From Torreya grandis (lineage: Eukaryota > Streptophyta > Pinopsida > Cupressales > Taxaceae), in NCBI GenBank assembly GCA_037957365.1, contig JARHVA010001737.1:1257001-1321000 (forward strand): DNA of 64,000 nucleotides. The letters are read 5' to 3'. A program made the position numbers and the translations under genes. Every line of letters starts with the position of its first letter. Position 1 is the stretch's first letter. The notes under the pieces were generated by a model, which searched no databases, had not been told where the DNA came from, and saw nothing but the letters and a program-made list of their open reading frames with translations. This document shows, piece by piece, positions 36,171 to 49,949 of this stretch.

Positions 36171-37620
36171 ATGGATTTGGTTGGTATAGGAAAATTTATC
36201 ACCGAACAAGTGGAAAGAATTAAGTTGGAGCAAGTAAATTATTACTTGACATTTGAACTAGTGGTTACATAGCCAAATAAATGAGTGGATACCATAAAGT
36301 ATGGTGTTCCATCCATCATAAGGGATACAAGTCCTCAAATAATTAGTTTGACCCTGAATGGAGTGGTAGGATTTGGAGGACCATTACAAGCCAAATAGGC
36401 ACTCCAAATGGCCAAAGGATATATGATAAAAAAACATTATAGTCAATGGTGGAGTCATACCACCAATATGAGGAAGTCAAGTCTCAAACATGCCTTCAAG
36501 AAGAACATAGGTGATACAATTCCCCCAAGTAAAAAAATAACATGTGTTTATGCCTCCTATCTACTGTGGAATTTCCTTCAGCTTACCTGAGTATTATGGG
36601 GTCAATAATGCTTCCAAACATGTTCACAATTATGAAATCATTTGGTGCATGAAATGAGTCACTTTTCCAAAGTAAAATATTATCTAATTTTACACCACTC
36701 TACTAGATCATGTTCATACCTAGTATATGAAGTTGGACCCTAGATAGACAATCATGAACTATGATTTCATAAAGGATGCATTTTTGAAAGAATTAGACAT
36801 CCCTAAATTTGAGTAATAGATCATAACTATGCTCAAAGAGATAAAGAAATAAATGAGGGAGAGAGTTACACATATTAATCTAGGTTTAAAACCATGGTGT
36901 CTAAGTTCTCATATGTGATTCACATAGTATATCTTACCCAATGGTTTGTTAGTGGATTACTTGTGTTGATTTGATTGCCCTCTCTATGAGGACAATATCC
37001 AAAATAAAATAAACACTGAAGGAGGCATTAAGATCCAAGGGTATTTTAAATATATACATATTAGTTTTCCTTGTGATTGATACATAGGTTGTATCAATGG
37101 AGTCACTATTCCAATAATTATTAGCCAACATAGCACAAGAAACACAATCTAGATTATGGTACATTGACTATGAGGTGGAAGGGCATAACAAGAATAATTT
37201 CCCCAATAATGTTTGTGCCTTAATAACTTCATGTGATATTTTTTAGTAGGGCCATGACACATATAACCACCCTATTCTAAAACTCATAATGGAGATAGAG
37301 GTGTCTATGTATTTTAATATCTATGATGCCTCCACCCAAAATATTGAATATTGTTAGGTGATCAATGAATCCATGAGTTGCAAGAGAAAATCATGCAATA
37401 AGTTGATGCAAGGCCCTATAATAAGATACTCATGAACTAAGGCTATGATGGGCCACATAGCCAAGGTTATGGTGACTATAGGTAGTAGAATGGAAATAGG
37501 GTACCCAACAAAAATGTAGTGAAATATAGCATCATGGGAAAAAACATAACTGACATTTGGTCACAAAATAAAATGTCACATGTATTTGTGGTAGTTGGAT
37601 AATAATATAGTAGAACATAA
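36171..37620 (+). pseudogene. Element E gag remnant
   Basis: From ATG 36171 (MDLVGIGKFITEQVERIKLE) one frame runs to about 36590 with three stops. The next block is in another frame: YMKLDPR, then MNYDFIKDAFLKELDIPKFE and ITMLKEIKK, matching the shape of a Gag core (a long segment ending FLxxxxIPK followed by LLxxLxxIKK). The C-terminal part (37400-37560) is Gly/Asn/Gln-rich. Stops are frequent. The family is inferred from position, ahead of the knuckle and protease remnants at 39697-40650, and from motif shape. Confidence 0.5.
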
Positions 37621-38037
37621 CATCACCATTTGTTAATACCATTAAGTTCAGTTCTTCAAAGATCAATAATTCCTTTTCTTTTGAAGTTTCATCTTAGAAA
37701 TTAATAGAACTCATCAACTAAAAATGGTATTTCCTTTGAAGTTTCAGCTTGCCAATTCCACTTTGATTTTTTAGCATGTAGCACAGGGGGAATAAACAAC
37801 ACTTAGTGACATGGTATACTCTAGTCCATAATTTATTGTCTACACTTTATTTTTCATAAGAAGTCATTAATACTTTGGTCCACACATCATTTATACTCTA
37901 GTCAAACATTGATTTTCACATTAGAATATAGTAATCAATGATTAAGTTTTTTATAAGCTTTCAATTAATTTTTTTAAGTTTAGATAACAATAGCCTCTCA
38001 AAATAAAAAATACAAAGTTCAGTAATAAAATTAATCA

Positions 38038-39445
38038 TGCCACTAGAATTTGTGGAAAGTCAAAAATGGAAAAACTATTAGTTTACCAAGGCCACACATA
38101 TACATTGGAATGTAAGACTTAGAAAAATGCATTTGGAGATGCACAGAATACACTAACTAGAAAAAAAAATGTAAAGGACATGTGCATATAGAACTAGATA
38201 TTTTTATAGTCACCCAAGAACATAATCACACTACAAACATTACAAAGGTAGAAGCTAAGAAAATACTTAGAAATGTGAAAGAGCAAGCATCTACAAGCAT
38301 TGAACCCATAACAGATATTATAGTTGTAAATGTGGCCATGGCATTGAATGCAGTTGTAGGTAAAATCCCACCCATTAAAAATATTAATAGAATAATTTGT
38401 CATACTAGAAGGGAAAAAATAGCTGTGAATTCATCATCTCTAGAAATGATACAAATACCAAATAATTTCAAGAAAACTATGGTTGGTGAATAATTATTGC
38501 TATTTGATAGTGGCGCTAAAAAAAATTGTATAATATTTTTTGGCACACAAAAAATGCTAGAAGCAATGGATACCACTTCAAACTAGTTTACATATGGCAT
38601 ATTTAAATTTACACCACCACTATTCGATCAAAAATACACCATCCATATTTTGAAGAATCATATAGTGATACTCGTGATATACGCTCTAATGCCAAATTGA
38701 ATAAAGAAAATATACAAGAGAGTTTTTAGAGCATTAAAAGACATCAACAACTCCCTGCAACCAACAAATCTCATGACAGACTTCAAAATAGCTAAAATTA
38801 AAGAATTTTAGTGTACCTTCCCCAATAGTATTTAGAGAAGTTTTTTCCACCTTAATCAATTCCTTTGGTAAAAAATCCAAATAGAAGGGCTCCAAAAACT
38901 ATATGAAAAAGATTCAAATTTTGCACTCCAAGTTTGTCGGTTAGCTACACTAGAATACATTCTAGTGGAACATGTGTTTGAAGTATTCCAAGATTTGTGC
39001 AACTCTCCATACTATAAACCCAATGAGTCAGATGGAGAAATAAAAAATGAACTTCATTTAGTCGTATAGTACTATGAGAACACTTGGATTGGTCAGACAT
39101 TTTTCCATAGAAACCAAAGAAGAGGTAGATTTTTAATTGACCTATGGAACTATTATGAATATTTTTCCACCAATCTACCCTAAATTAATAATTATATATA
39201 AGGGTGGCATCGAGTATTCAACTAGATCCTCACATGCCAGCACCCAACACTCTAGAAATTTATAAAATCTCTATAAGAGGAACAAAGCCTCACTAATGTC
39301 ACCATGGAATAGTATGTAGAAAGACTTGAAGGACCCCCTATAATTAAATATATAAGGACATTGCTACAAAAATAGAAAGAGTAGTAGCAAGTTATTCACT
39401 AGATAATCACTTGGAATACTTGAGGCATCACACACAACTTTCAAT
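38038..39445 (+). pseudogene. FLYWCH-type Mutator-like (MULE) transposase relic
   Basis: A single frame holds for ~465 codons with many stops but no frameshift. The N-terminal part has FLYWCH zinc-finger features: KNGKTI, WRC, KKC and a closing EHNH (38059-38232). Then follow RREK, LLLFDSGAKKNCIIFFGTQ, YGIFKFTPPLFDQKYTIH, IYALMPN, NLMTDFKIAKIKEF, FPNSI, FFHLNQF, YYENTWIG, LIDLWNYYE and GWHRVFN, in the order seen in MULE transposases. The first catalytic Asp (DGTFK motif) is Tyr, the second (MTDF) is kept, and the Glu before GWH is a stop codon. It would have cut and pasted a DNA transposon. It separates the E gag from E knuckle/protease. I could not find terminal inverted repeats or a 9-bp duplication. 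Confidence 0.8.
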
Positions 39446-39651
39446 TACAACTCTAAATTCATGAAATTATATTTTTATTTATTCATTTTTTGCAAATTTG
39501 GTGAATTATTATTCTCTCTACATTTGTGCTACAGTCTCAAATTTTTTGTGTTTTTTACTTTCTACATATTCTCCTACAATGTTATGTCTACACTAAATTT
39601 TATCCCAATATGTTTTCTCCTGCTATGTTTTCACCATTACATTATCATTTA

Positions 39652-40650
39652 GACAGAGGCCATGGTGGAGGACATGAAGGTCATATGTTTCCATAATGTG
39701 TTTTTTATAAATTTGGTTAACTAGACAAATTTCAATACGATTTTCATAATTATCCTAATTATGTATAGTTTTATGGCACACATAAATTCAAGTAATGCCC
39801 AAACCTATATGTGAAGATCACACATAAGGGAAAACTTTAGAAATGTGTAAGGATGATTAGATGTGTGCATAATCATGATCATTGGGTTGCAAACATGTAG
39901 AATAAGATTAATAATTTTGTATCCAAGGTGAATATAGTGATACATGGTAGTGTGACTACATATCTATCAAAGGATTCGAATGGAAAGTCAAGGCTAGGAT
40001 GTGAGACTAGGAGGCCAAAAAATGAAGTAGCATGACTAAAAATCCAAATAATACCCTACCTAGATAGTTCATGATAAAAAATGGTGTTACATGATGTTAT
40101 GATTGTAATATAGAGCTTACAAGAACATCTTCAACTTGATTAGTAATTTTAGGAGAGAGCATTTCAATAAATCTAGATGCATGAAGAACATGTTTATGAC
40201 CTTACCACATTATATCTTTCCTACTCTGTAAGGCGATGATTCCTATGTTGAATAATTTATTTCCTAAACATGAGTAAAAGTATCCAACTTACGTGCCTTC
40301 TCAAAATCTATAATTGTGATGTGAAATGAGATTTGTCCAAAAAATCATATGGCTAGGAACTTCTCATCAACATAGACATCAATGGTTAGTTAGCATACTA
40401 GTATATATAGTTGTTGATGTGAATATCATCACATGGGACATGTGGTACAAGAGAAGTATCCCCATAATTAAACCTTTACCTCATTTCTTGTTAATGGTCA
40501 ATCAACCTAAAGCACAACCCATAGGCATTCTCCATAGTGTTTACATCGAGAAATGGATGTCAAGTTCTTGGTAGACTTTGAGGTGATGGATCTCGTTGAG
40601 GTTGAAAATTACCTAGCATTACTCAAAATACCCTATTATTATTTAAATAA
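39652..40650 (+). pseudogene. Element E zinc-knuckle and protease remnant
   Basis: At 39697-39810 the frame reads CVFYKFGQLDKFQYDF and YVQFYGTHKFKQCPNLY, two Gag knuckles with several Cys replaced by Phe or Tyr. At 40390-40650 comes a decayed aspartic protease: VVDVNIITWDMW at the active-site strand, PIIKPLPHFLLMVNQPKAQP, then a frameshift into VDFEVMDLVEVENYLALL. The active-site Asp context is damaged. RT is not found downstream: after 40650 the frame ends and a solo LTR begins at 40729. Confidence 0.55.
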
Positions 40651-40723
40651 TGTATATTTATACTTTAAATAACACTACATTATATTATAAAATGGTAGTG
40701 AGCATGTGATGACCCTCTAGCAA

Positions 40724-40728
40724 CTAAT
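40724..40728. repeat. Left target-site duplication of the solo LTR
   Basis: CTAAT, identical to 41638-41642. Confidence 0.65.
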
Positions 40729-41637
40729 TGATAGGACCGAAGTTCCCCAAAGCTCTGACACAACTTGTCAAAATTAAAAGCACACATGATTACCAATGTA
40801 TAAGCAATTAAACATGTGGAATTACACAGAAGAACAAGTAACTATCAATGAGAAAACACACAGAATGTGAGAGGCAATATACAATTATATTCAACTCATT
40901 GTAGAAGGAAATTACAAAAAATAGGTGGCACTCTTTCTTCCACTTTGTGGGCTTACAGTAATCTTCCCTCAAGAGTAATCTTCTCTCACTAGGTCACAAC
41001 ACACAGCTAACACAAGCTGTTGTTCACCTCATTGTACATCTGTACAATCGAGTACAAACCGGTACTCCAAGTAGATCTCACCATGATCCTGCTCCTGATG
41101 TATTGTTGTCACCTTGGATCCTGCTTCCCCACTGATCTCCTTTTGACCCTCGCATACACACATCCCAGCAAACCAACCTGATCTTACTTATCACATGTAG
41201 ATCTCCTCCATGATCTAGCAATCCCCTACTGACCAACCCTGATCTTACATACCTGGAAGAACATGATCTTCCAGGGGAAGAACTCTCCAAGTTATTCAAG
41301 TCCTTCACTTAACAATACAGCCCATGAGTCTACTATATAGATCTCATGCATACAATGATTAGACTTGTGGCTCAAGACTCTAACTGGTCTTCATCATGCA
41401 AACAACGCGTTCACTTAACTGACTGTTCGTCAATAGCAGTTCTAGAACTGCCACATGTGACCGACGTCAGTCCTTATCTTCCTGGAGGTGACCGACGCTA
41501 GCCGATCCCTACTGATGTTGGTTTCCCTTGCACTATCCCTGACTGATGTCAGTTGTGGCCTACCGACGTTGGCGACTGTCATGCACAAAAAACCTCTTGT
41601 TTGCCTAAGCTGAAGCTTTTAGCTCCACACCCTAACA
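40729..41637. mobile_element. Solo LTR (909 bp) with perfect target-site duplication
   Basis: The block begins TGATAGGACC and ends CCCTAACA, an imperfect TG...CA inverted terminus. It is flanked on both sides by CTAAT (40724-40728 and 41638-41642). No internal coding or primer site is present, so it most likely arose by LTR-LTR recombination. 41460-41580 holds a cluster of ccgacgtcagt-like palindromes. A minus-strand ORF at 41078-41308 has no coding signature. Confidence 0.7.
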
Positions 41638-41642
41638 CTAAT
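41638..41642. repeat. Right target-site duplication of the solo LTR
   Basis: CTAAT, identical to 40724-40728. Confidence 0.65.
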
Positions 41643-43742
<2,100 letters not shown>

Positions 43743-44883
43743 AGGTTGAGGTTGAGAGAGGGTAGTGATGTGGGAGTTATAGTAGAAAAGGTTGGGAGGC
43801 AACCATTGAAGGAAGGAGCTGAGAGGCTTAGTGGAAGACAACTAAGGCCTAAGGGTGAGCTGTAAATACTATAAGTAGGAAGGCCTAAAGTTGTGAAGAA
43901 AGAAAAGTAAATCCTCTTGAATAAACAAAGGGTTGAGAATCCAAAGGCCCCACACATTTTTATTTTTGTGTGGGTTTTTTGAACTAATAAGGTTACGAAT
44001 TTTTGTCTCCCCCTCTTGGGATATCATAAGAAAACTAAGGACCTACAAGTAGCATAGTAGAGATCAAGAATACCACCAGCTGAGTGGAACATTAATGTAG
44101 GAGATGACTAAATAAGGATGCAGTGCCCTCCATTAAGCACGAATGAGTAGATGATGGAAATAATAGAAGATGTAGGAATATCAAGGTAGAGTTACACATG
44201 AAAAAGATATGGAGAAGAGGGGGAATAAAATCATAGATAAAAAACACCTTATTGCACCAAAGAAAATTAGTAGTATTGTAAGGGAAGAAAATGTATGATG
44301 GAGTTATTCACCTGGAGGATGGTGTGATTTTGAGGAGAAACCCAGATGGTGAGGTAAGGATATGAAATATATGATATGTTCAATACTATCTTTGGTAGTT
44401 TTTTCTTAGACGCACCTCAACTTAAATGGAAGTCTAGAGGGTAGGTGACATTCTAAGGTGTTGGTAGTAGATTTAAGACTATAAAATCACAAAGTGTAAA
44501 TGCAAAATGAGTGTGTGATGTAGAAAATTTTGTGTATCATATACATTTTATATGTATTCAACTTATGTATGTGTTTCAAAAGACTAAGGAATGTGAAAAT
44601 AATCCTTTGATCTTGAACTGTAAAGATAAAATGTGAAGTGACAGAGCATTGTAAGTTCTATATATAGTGATCAATTGTAAAGGAAAAGAGTTATGAAACA
44701 TAGATATTAATATAGAGATTAGATAATGGGATTTCTAAATGTCTTTTTGTACTTTTTCCATGGGTAGTCTATACCCTATTTTTTACATTTGTTTAATTAC
44801 ATAATAATAATGAACATTATGTATAACTAAATTTTGTGTTTCTATGAATAAACATTTAATTCTAAAATGAATGAATAATCTAC
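43743..44883 (+). mobile_element. LTR-like region, possible 5' LTR of element F
   Basis: A TATA-like ctataagtagg (43869-43879), then a polyadenylation-like aataaac about 45 bp on, lie upstream of the F coding blocks in the same orientation. No second copy is in the window because F is truncated at about 50540, so the ends cannot be fixed. Confidence 0.35.
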
Positions 44884-45552
44884 ATGTTTCATATTTTTAT
44901 CTACATTCTAAACCTATATCTTACTTCACATAAAAACACACATTACCATGTTTTGATAGGTTTTATAGGAGCCTCTCCTAAGAATGGTGTGGTGAGCAGG
45001 GAACTTTTCAACATGTTAATATGGTTATCTGGACAAATATATTTGGAGAAATTGATGGATGAGATAATTCATAATTTCATAGAAAATGATGTAAAGAGAA
45101 TAATAAGATCTATGAGAGAGCTTATAAGTGGATATATATATGGTGAGATATATGAAATATTTTGGTATAATTTACTTGGGTTGCTAGCTTCATGGTTGCT
45201 GATAATTGAGTACTATTGCTTCAAGCTAAGAGAAATAAAACACTTTATTTAGACTGAGAAAAAGATATAAAAGTTGAAAATTTTGGACATTGATTAGATG
45301 CATGTAATAGATCATTTAATAAATTCTACCATTGATGGATATATCACTGAGTTTTCCATGAAAGGGTACATCACATTCAAATCTATGCATGATTTTTCTA
45401 TAATAGGCATCTATGGAAATTTATGTCGTGACTACATATTCTACTTAAATTTTTGGTTGTGTAAAAGGTCATTCTACCTATTTCAGCTAACATGGAGCAG
45501 CTACTTTGAGAATTATGGGGATGTGTGTGATGATGAAGTGAATGATGAATAG
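44884..45552 (+). pseudogene. Decayed reading frame of unknown family in element F
   Basis: I do not recognise it. Two open parts (44884-45252 and 45298-45552) are in the same frame, separated only by three stops (TAG, TAA, TAG). Protein texture is strong: ASPKNGVVSRELFNMLIW, YLEKLMDEIIHNFIENDVKR, IFWYNLLGLLASWLLIIEYY (possibly a membrane or buried helix), FKLREIKHF, then MHVIDHLINSTIDGYITEF and LCRDYIFYLNFWLCKRSF, with an acidic tail (DDEVNDE). It lies where a Gag is expected, upstream of a zinc knuckle, but lacks an evident Gag core. It could be a divergent Gag or a captured gene. Confidence 0.5.
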
Positions 45553-46150
45553 TTAAGAGAATAAACTTTAAATTTAACCTAAAATATAAAATACATATAG
45601 AATCATAATGATAAGTGAATTTTAGGGTTAGAACAATACCTGCAACAACAGAGGAGATGGAATAAATAAAATAGTCTTAATGTAACTATGAGGAGTAGAA
45701 TAAAGAGTTTATAATAAAAAAGGAATGAGAGGTTAGTGAGGAGTTAGATATTATGGATATGAGGAAATGAGAGGGACTAAAAGATGATAAGGTGCATATG
45801 AGAGGGACAAAGAATAGAAAATGGATAATGTATTAGTTTGGACACCATAGTCTCCATGGTATTATGTAAGATGGACTCCACCATATCCTCAATATCAATA
45901 ATCATGTAACACTGCATCACTTCAACAAAAACAAACATGATAGGCCCCATCTTCTCCCTAAGGACCATATTAGGTATATTATGGTCAATATCAATAGCAG
46001 TGGGGTTCACCACATTGATAATGAGGATATGATGGTATCCGACAATAAGGTTTGGGTTTTTTAGTAGAGACAAGGGGGTTATAGAGGTCATTACTAAGAT
46101 ATATATCAAGGGGGTAATCATAGACCATATGAGAGATAGATTCAACAGTT
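45553..46150. other. No clear feature between the F frame and the knuckle
   Basis: Purine-rich, with many stops in all plus-strand frames. A minus-strand ORF over 45777-46145 has no recognised motif and is probably a shadow of decayed plus-strand coding. Confidence 0.35.
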
Positions 46151-47200
46151 GATTATATGTTATCTATGTGGAGAATATAATCACTTCACATTAAATTATC
46201 TAATCAATCCACAAACATAGTCTAATGTGAATCTTATATAGTTCTAGGGCAATGTCATGCAAAATATTGTTCTATGTTATAAAATCAAAGAAAATAAAAA
46301 TGATGCAAAATGTAAACCTTTTGACTTTGTACCCAAGGAATCATGTGTACATATAATTAGTCACCCGACATCAGAACACATAACAAAGATTACCACTCAT
46401 ATATGGTACAAGATTAACAAATTATAAAGGTGAAATAGGATAAATATCCTAATCCAATAAGATAAAAAGGTTTGATGTATCCAGAAGCATAGATATTACA
46501 AAATATATAATACCAAATTATATATGATAGTGATGTTATAGTCATTTATGCATAAATCTATGGTAAAATTATGTGCATTATCATACAAGATGGAGTAGTT
46601 ACTGATTTAATAGATCTGCTCAAATTTTTAAGCACTACATGAAATGATTATATCATAAAACATCATAGATATTATGCATAATATGTTAGACTACGCACAA
46701 AGAGGGAAACAACACATTGATAAGGTGGTATTGTATGTAAAGACCAAGAAACCATGGGATGTTGACTCTTAGATGGATATCAAATTGATAGGGTATGAAG
46801 TTCCAAATATTTTATTTGAATTTGTAAATATATTAAATATGATCCCTCAGTTGACATCATAATCCATTAGATGACCTATTATTTGTTATAATCCAGTTAT
46901 ATTAAGTCTCGTAGACTACAAAATGGTAGAAATTATTAGTTGACTAAAAGATGTAAAGCTCAAAGTTGTTGATATAAGTGTGCTAGGATATTTTGAATTC
47001 ATATATATAAAGATAGATGAAATTCATTACCCTATGTTGATCATAAATAAGTGGGCATATGATGGGTAGATGACCATAAACATAGTGTTTAATCAATTGG
47101 AGGCATACCAAAGGGATAATATTATCATCATACCTCTAAATAAAGTTGAAATAAAACCTTACATCATTCCTAAATAACCTAAAACAAATGGTTTAAGGTT
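46151..47200 (+). pseudogene. Element F zinc knuckle and protease remnant
   Basis: At 46158-46199 the frame reads CYLCGEYNHFTLNY, a CCHC knuckle with the last Cys changed to Tyr. At 46930-47150 a protease-like C-terminal part follows (VVDISVLGYFEF, then YPMLIINKWAYDG in place of the usual LILGRPWAYD). The active-site strand is not clear. The same strand carries RT and integrase further on, so these blocks are assigned to one element. Confidence 0.5.
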
Positions 47201-48639
47201 GACACATAGCATAATCACAACACATTGCATGATGTAGAGTTGAATTTTTTCCAACTAGAGACAAAACCATTTCAACCATTACAACAAATAGAGAAACCTT
47301 CATCTATACATGTGATAATAAAAGTATAAGTTCCACAATTCCATATAGGGGAATGTAAGTCTCCATATTGTTGATCACCAATAAGGTTCAAAGTAGATTT
47401 GATATATTAAGTGGGGTTAACAGACATGGACTGCACTAACCAACTTAGGATAGTGTTTTACCTTGGGAAGCTATCTTTAGTAAGTGGGGAATTAGGTACC
47501 CATATATTGAATTATGTGAGAGGATAACATGAGGTGAGACCAATCAGAATGGTTTTCATTATAAATCAATAATTACCTCAATATTTTACAACTGAGGACT
47601 TGTGAAAAATTATTTCTAGATTGGAGTAATAGGTTATAAATGTACATCAGTGAGTCAGTGCACTGAATTATGCTATAAATGGAATTATTATTACATGGTG
47701 GATAATATATAGGTATAATCAGTTTCAATGGGAAGATGCTTGTGAATTATTATAAGATCTATTTCAAATAGCACCCATGGTCATGCATTAGTGGATATTT
47801 TTAGTTTAAGGATAGTGCCCTAAAATTCATATTCATAAATATGTCAATGTACATTATTCAAAGGGTGTAGAACCCAAATATCAGGTACATGTATTAAATT
47901 ATATGCTATCACATGTTATAACAACATGGTACATGCACTAGGAGCATAGGTAGGAAACTAAAAATTGGACACAAGTTCAACATTCAAACCTTTGTCTTTG
48001 AGTATTAGAATCCCCTAGTGTAGAATGATCTTCAAAAGTTGAATTTTTTTATGTCATGGGTGAGAATAAGATCTAATCCCTAAAATGAAATCCTCTTTTT
48101 TAGGAAAAAAATTAGATATTTTAATATAGTATCAAAAATTACAAAGCCAAGAAGCAAAAAGAGAGTTTTGATGAAACCCTATAATAGAATCATGGAAAAC
48201 AAAGAAAAAATAGAATCTAATGATAGTGATGAGGACCTAGAATTAAAGGGTTTCTTTGAATCTGAGTGAGAAGTAGAAGCACCAAAATCTAAAAATCATA
48301 GAGTAAACTAAATATGTTCATCTTCAAAATTTGAACATCTAGGAACAAAAAAGGTAGAGGACACTGAGAGACAATGACAAGTTTGGGTTCAAAAATATAT
48401 ATCAATAATTGTTAAATAAATTGATAGGGAACATTGGTACCAAGGATGCACCAAATCTTATGAATTTAGGTGATTATTGGACACATCAAGATATATCAAA
48501 AGGCTTAAAATTATTACATGGTTACTAATATGTGCTCCCAATAAGTTTTTATAAGTCAATGGTGCATATACTTTATTCATTAGGATAGATGCACATAAAA
48601 CTCAAAGAGTGTACATGCCCTATTAATAAGTTCCCATAA
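47201..48639 (+). other. Element F protease-RT linker
   Basis: Heavily decayed. 48190-48300 keeps an acidic stretch (ESNDSDEDLELKGFFESE) typical of pol linkers. No domain could be supported between 47200 and 48640. Confidence 0.4.
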
Positions 48640-49750
48640 AAATTAATCACATACAAGAAGTATGGATTGTCTATCTATTAGAAAAGGAAGAATAGGTAAG
48701 TCCAATGGTGGTGAAACCTAAAAATTTTGGATAATTATGTTTCAATTAGGACTACACAACATTAAATGATGTTTACATAAATGCCTTATTTCCATTTCCC
48801 TTTATTTATGGAGTTCTAGAGTCAGTTGCATGACATGAAGTCTATTATTTTATAGATGGATTCATTAGCTATCACTAGATACCGATCATATCCAATGATC
48901 AAGATAAAACTACATTTACCATGGAATGATGGCCCTTCACATGCAAGGTAATGCTTTTTGGTCTCAAGAATGCTCATATTATTTTTCCTATGGTTTTGGT
49001 CACTATATTCAAATATTTTATCCATGACTTCCTATAAGTCTATCTTATTGATTCATTTTTATTATCTTTATTAAAATAAAACTTATCTAAGATACAACTC
49101 ATGTTAGAATGTTGTTGATATCTATGCATCATGTTGAATTTCAAAAAGTGTTTTTTATTTACACTATTTTGTGTTATCTTAAGACACATTGTGTGAAATG
49201 ATGGTATTTTGGTTAATCAATATAAAATCATAGTCATTATGAGTATACCACATCCTAAAATCTCTAGAAAAGTGATATCCTTCCTTGGACATACAAGTTA
49301 TTATTTAAAGTTTATTAAATGGTATGCAAATATATTTGTGATAATGGAGAGATTATTACACAAAGATATGAAGTTTGAGTAGACTAATGAGTGTTAGGCA
49401 TCTTTTATGGATTTAAAACAGAGGTTGGTAACAAATCCCATATTTATGGTCCCTTATTGGATTAAGCCACTTAATGTGAATGTAGACGCTTCAATAACCA
49501 CAATATGGGTTATATTGGCTCAGCTAAGAGGAAATTTTTTGAATAAACCCATTCACTACACAAGTAAAAAATTATCAAAAACATAGAATAATTACACTAT
49601 AATAGAGTGAGAAGCCTCAACTATGGTGTTTGTAACATAAATTTAGGAAATATCTCTTAGCAACACCATTTTAATTCTTTATAGATAACTAGGTTCTATG
49701 CTAGCTAGTGAATAATTTTATGCTGGGTGAAAGGATATCCATGTCATTAA
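48640..49750 (+). pseudogene. Element F reverse transcriptase and RNase H
   Basis: One frame shows VSPMVVKPKNFG, LNDVYINALFPFPFIYGVLE, YYFIDGFISYH, KTTFTMEW and FGLKNAHIIF, with a damaged active site (VYLIDSFLL at about 49038-49058; the first Asp of YxDD is Ile). Then come ISFLGHTSYYLKFIKWYA and an RNase H (VDASITTIWVILAQLRG, HYTSKKLSKT, NNYTIIE) ending near 49750. Stops are numerous but frameshifts few. Ty3/Gypsy type. Confidence 0.75.
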
Positions 49751-49949
49751 TGTTATTCTAATATTTTTAGTTTAATATCAATATGAAAATAGGAAGAGAA
49801 AATGTAGGACCATATCATATTAGATGAATAAGGAATGGTTAGGATATAAAAGAATTATAATATGAGTCAATAGATGCACACTTAATCAGAGTCTCTATGA
49901 TTCCATAAAATGTGGATTACATAGCCAATTTCAAATATAAATGAGTTTC

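Noticed and set aside
45777..46145. Minus-strand ORF of 122 codons
   Set aside because: No recognised motif; lies between plus-strand blocks of element F and has no supporting neighbour on its strand.
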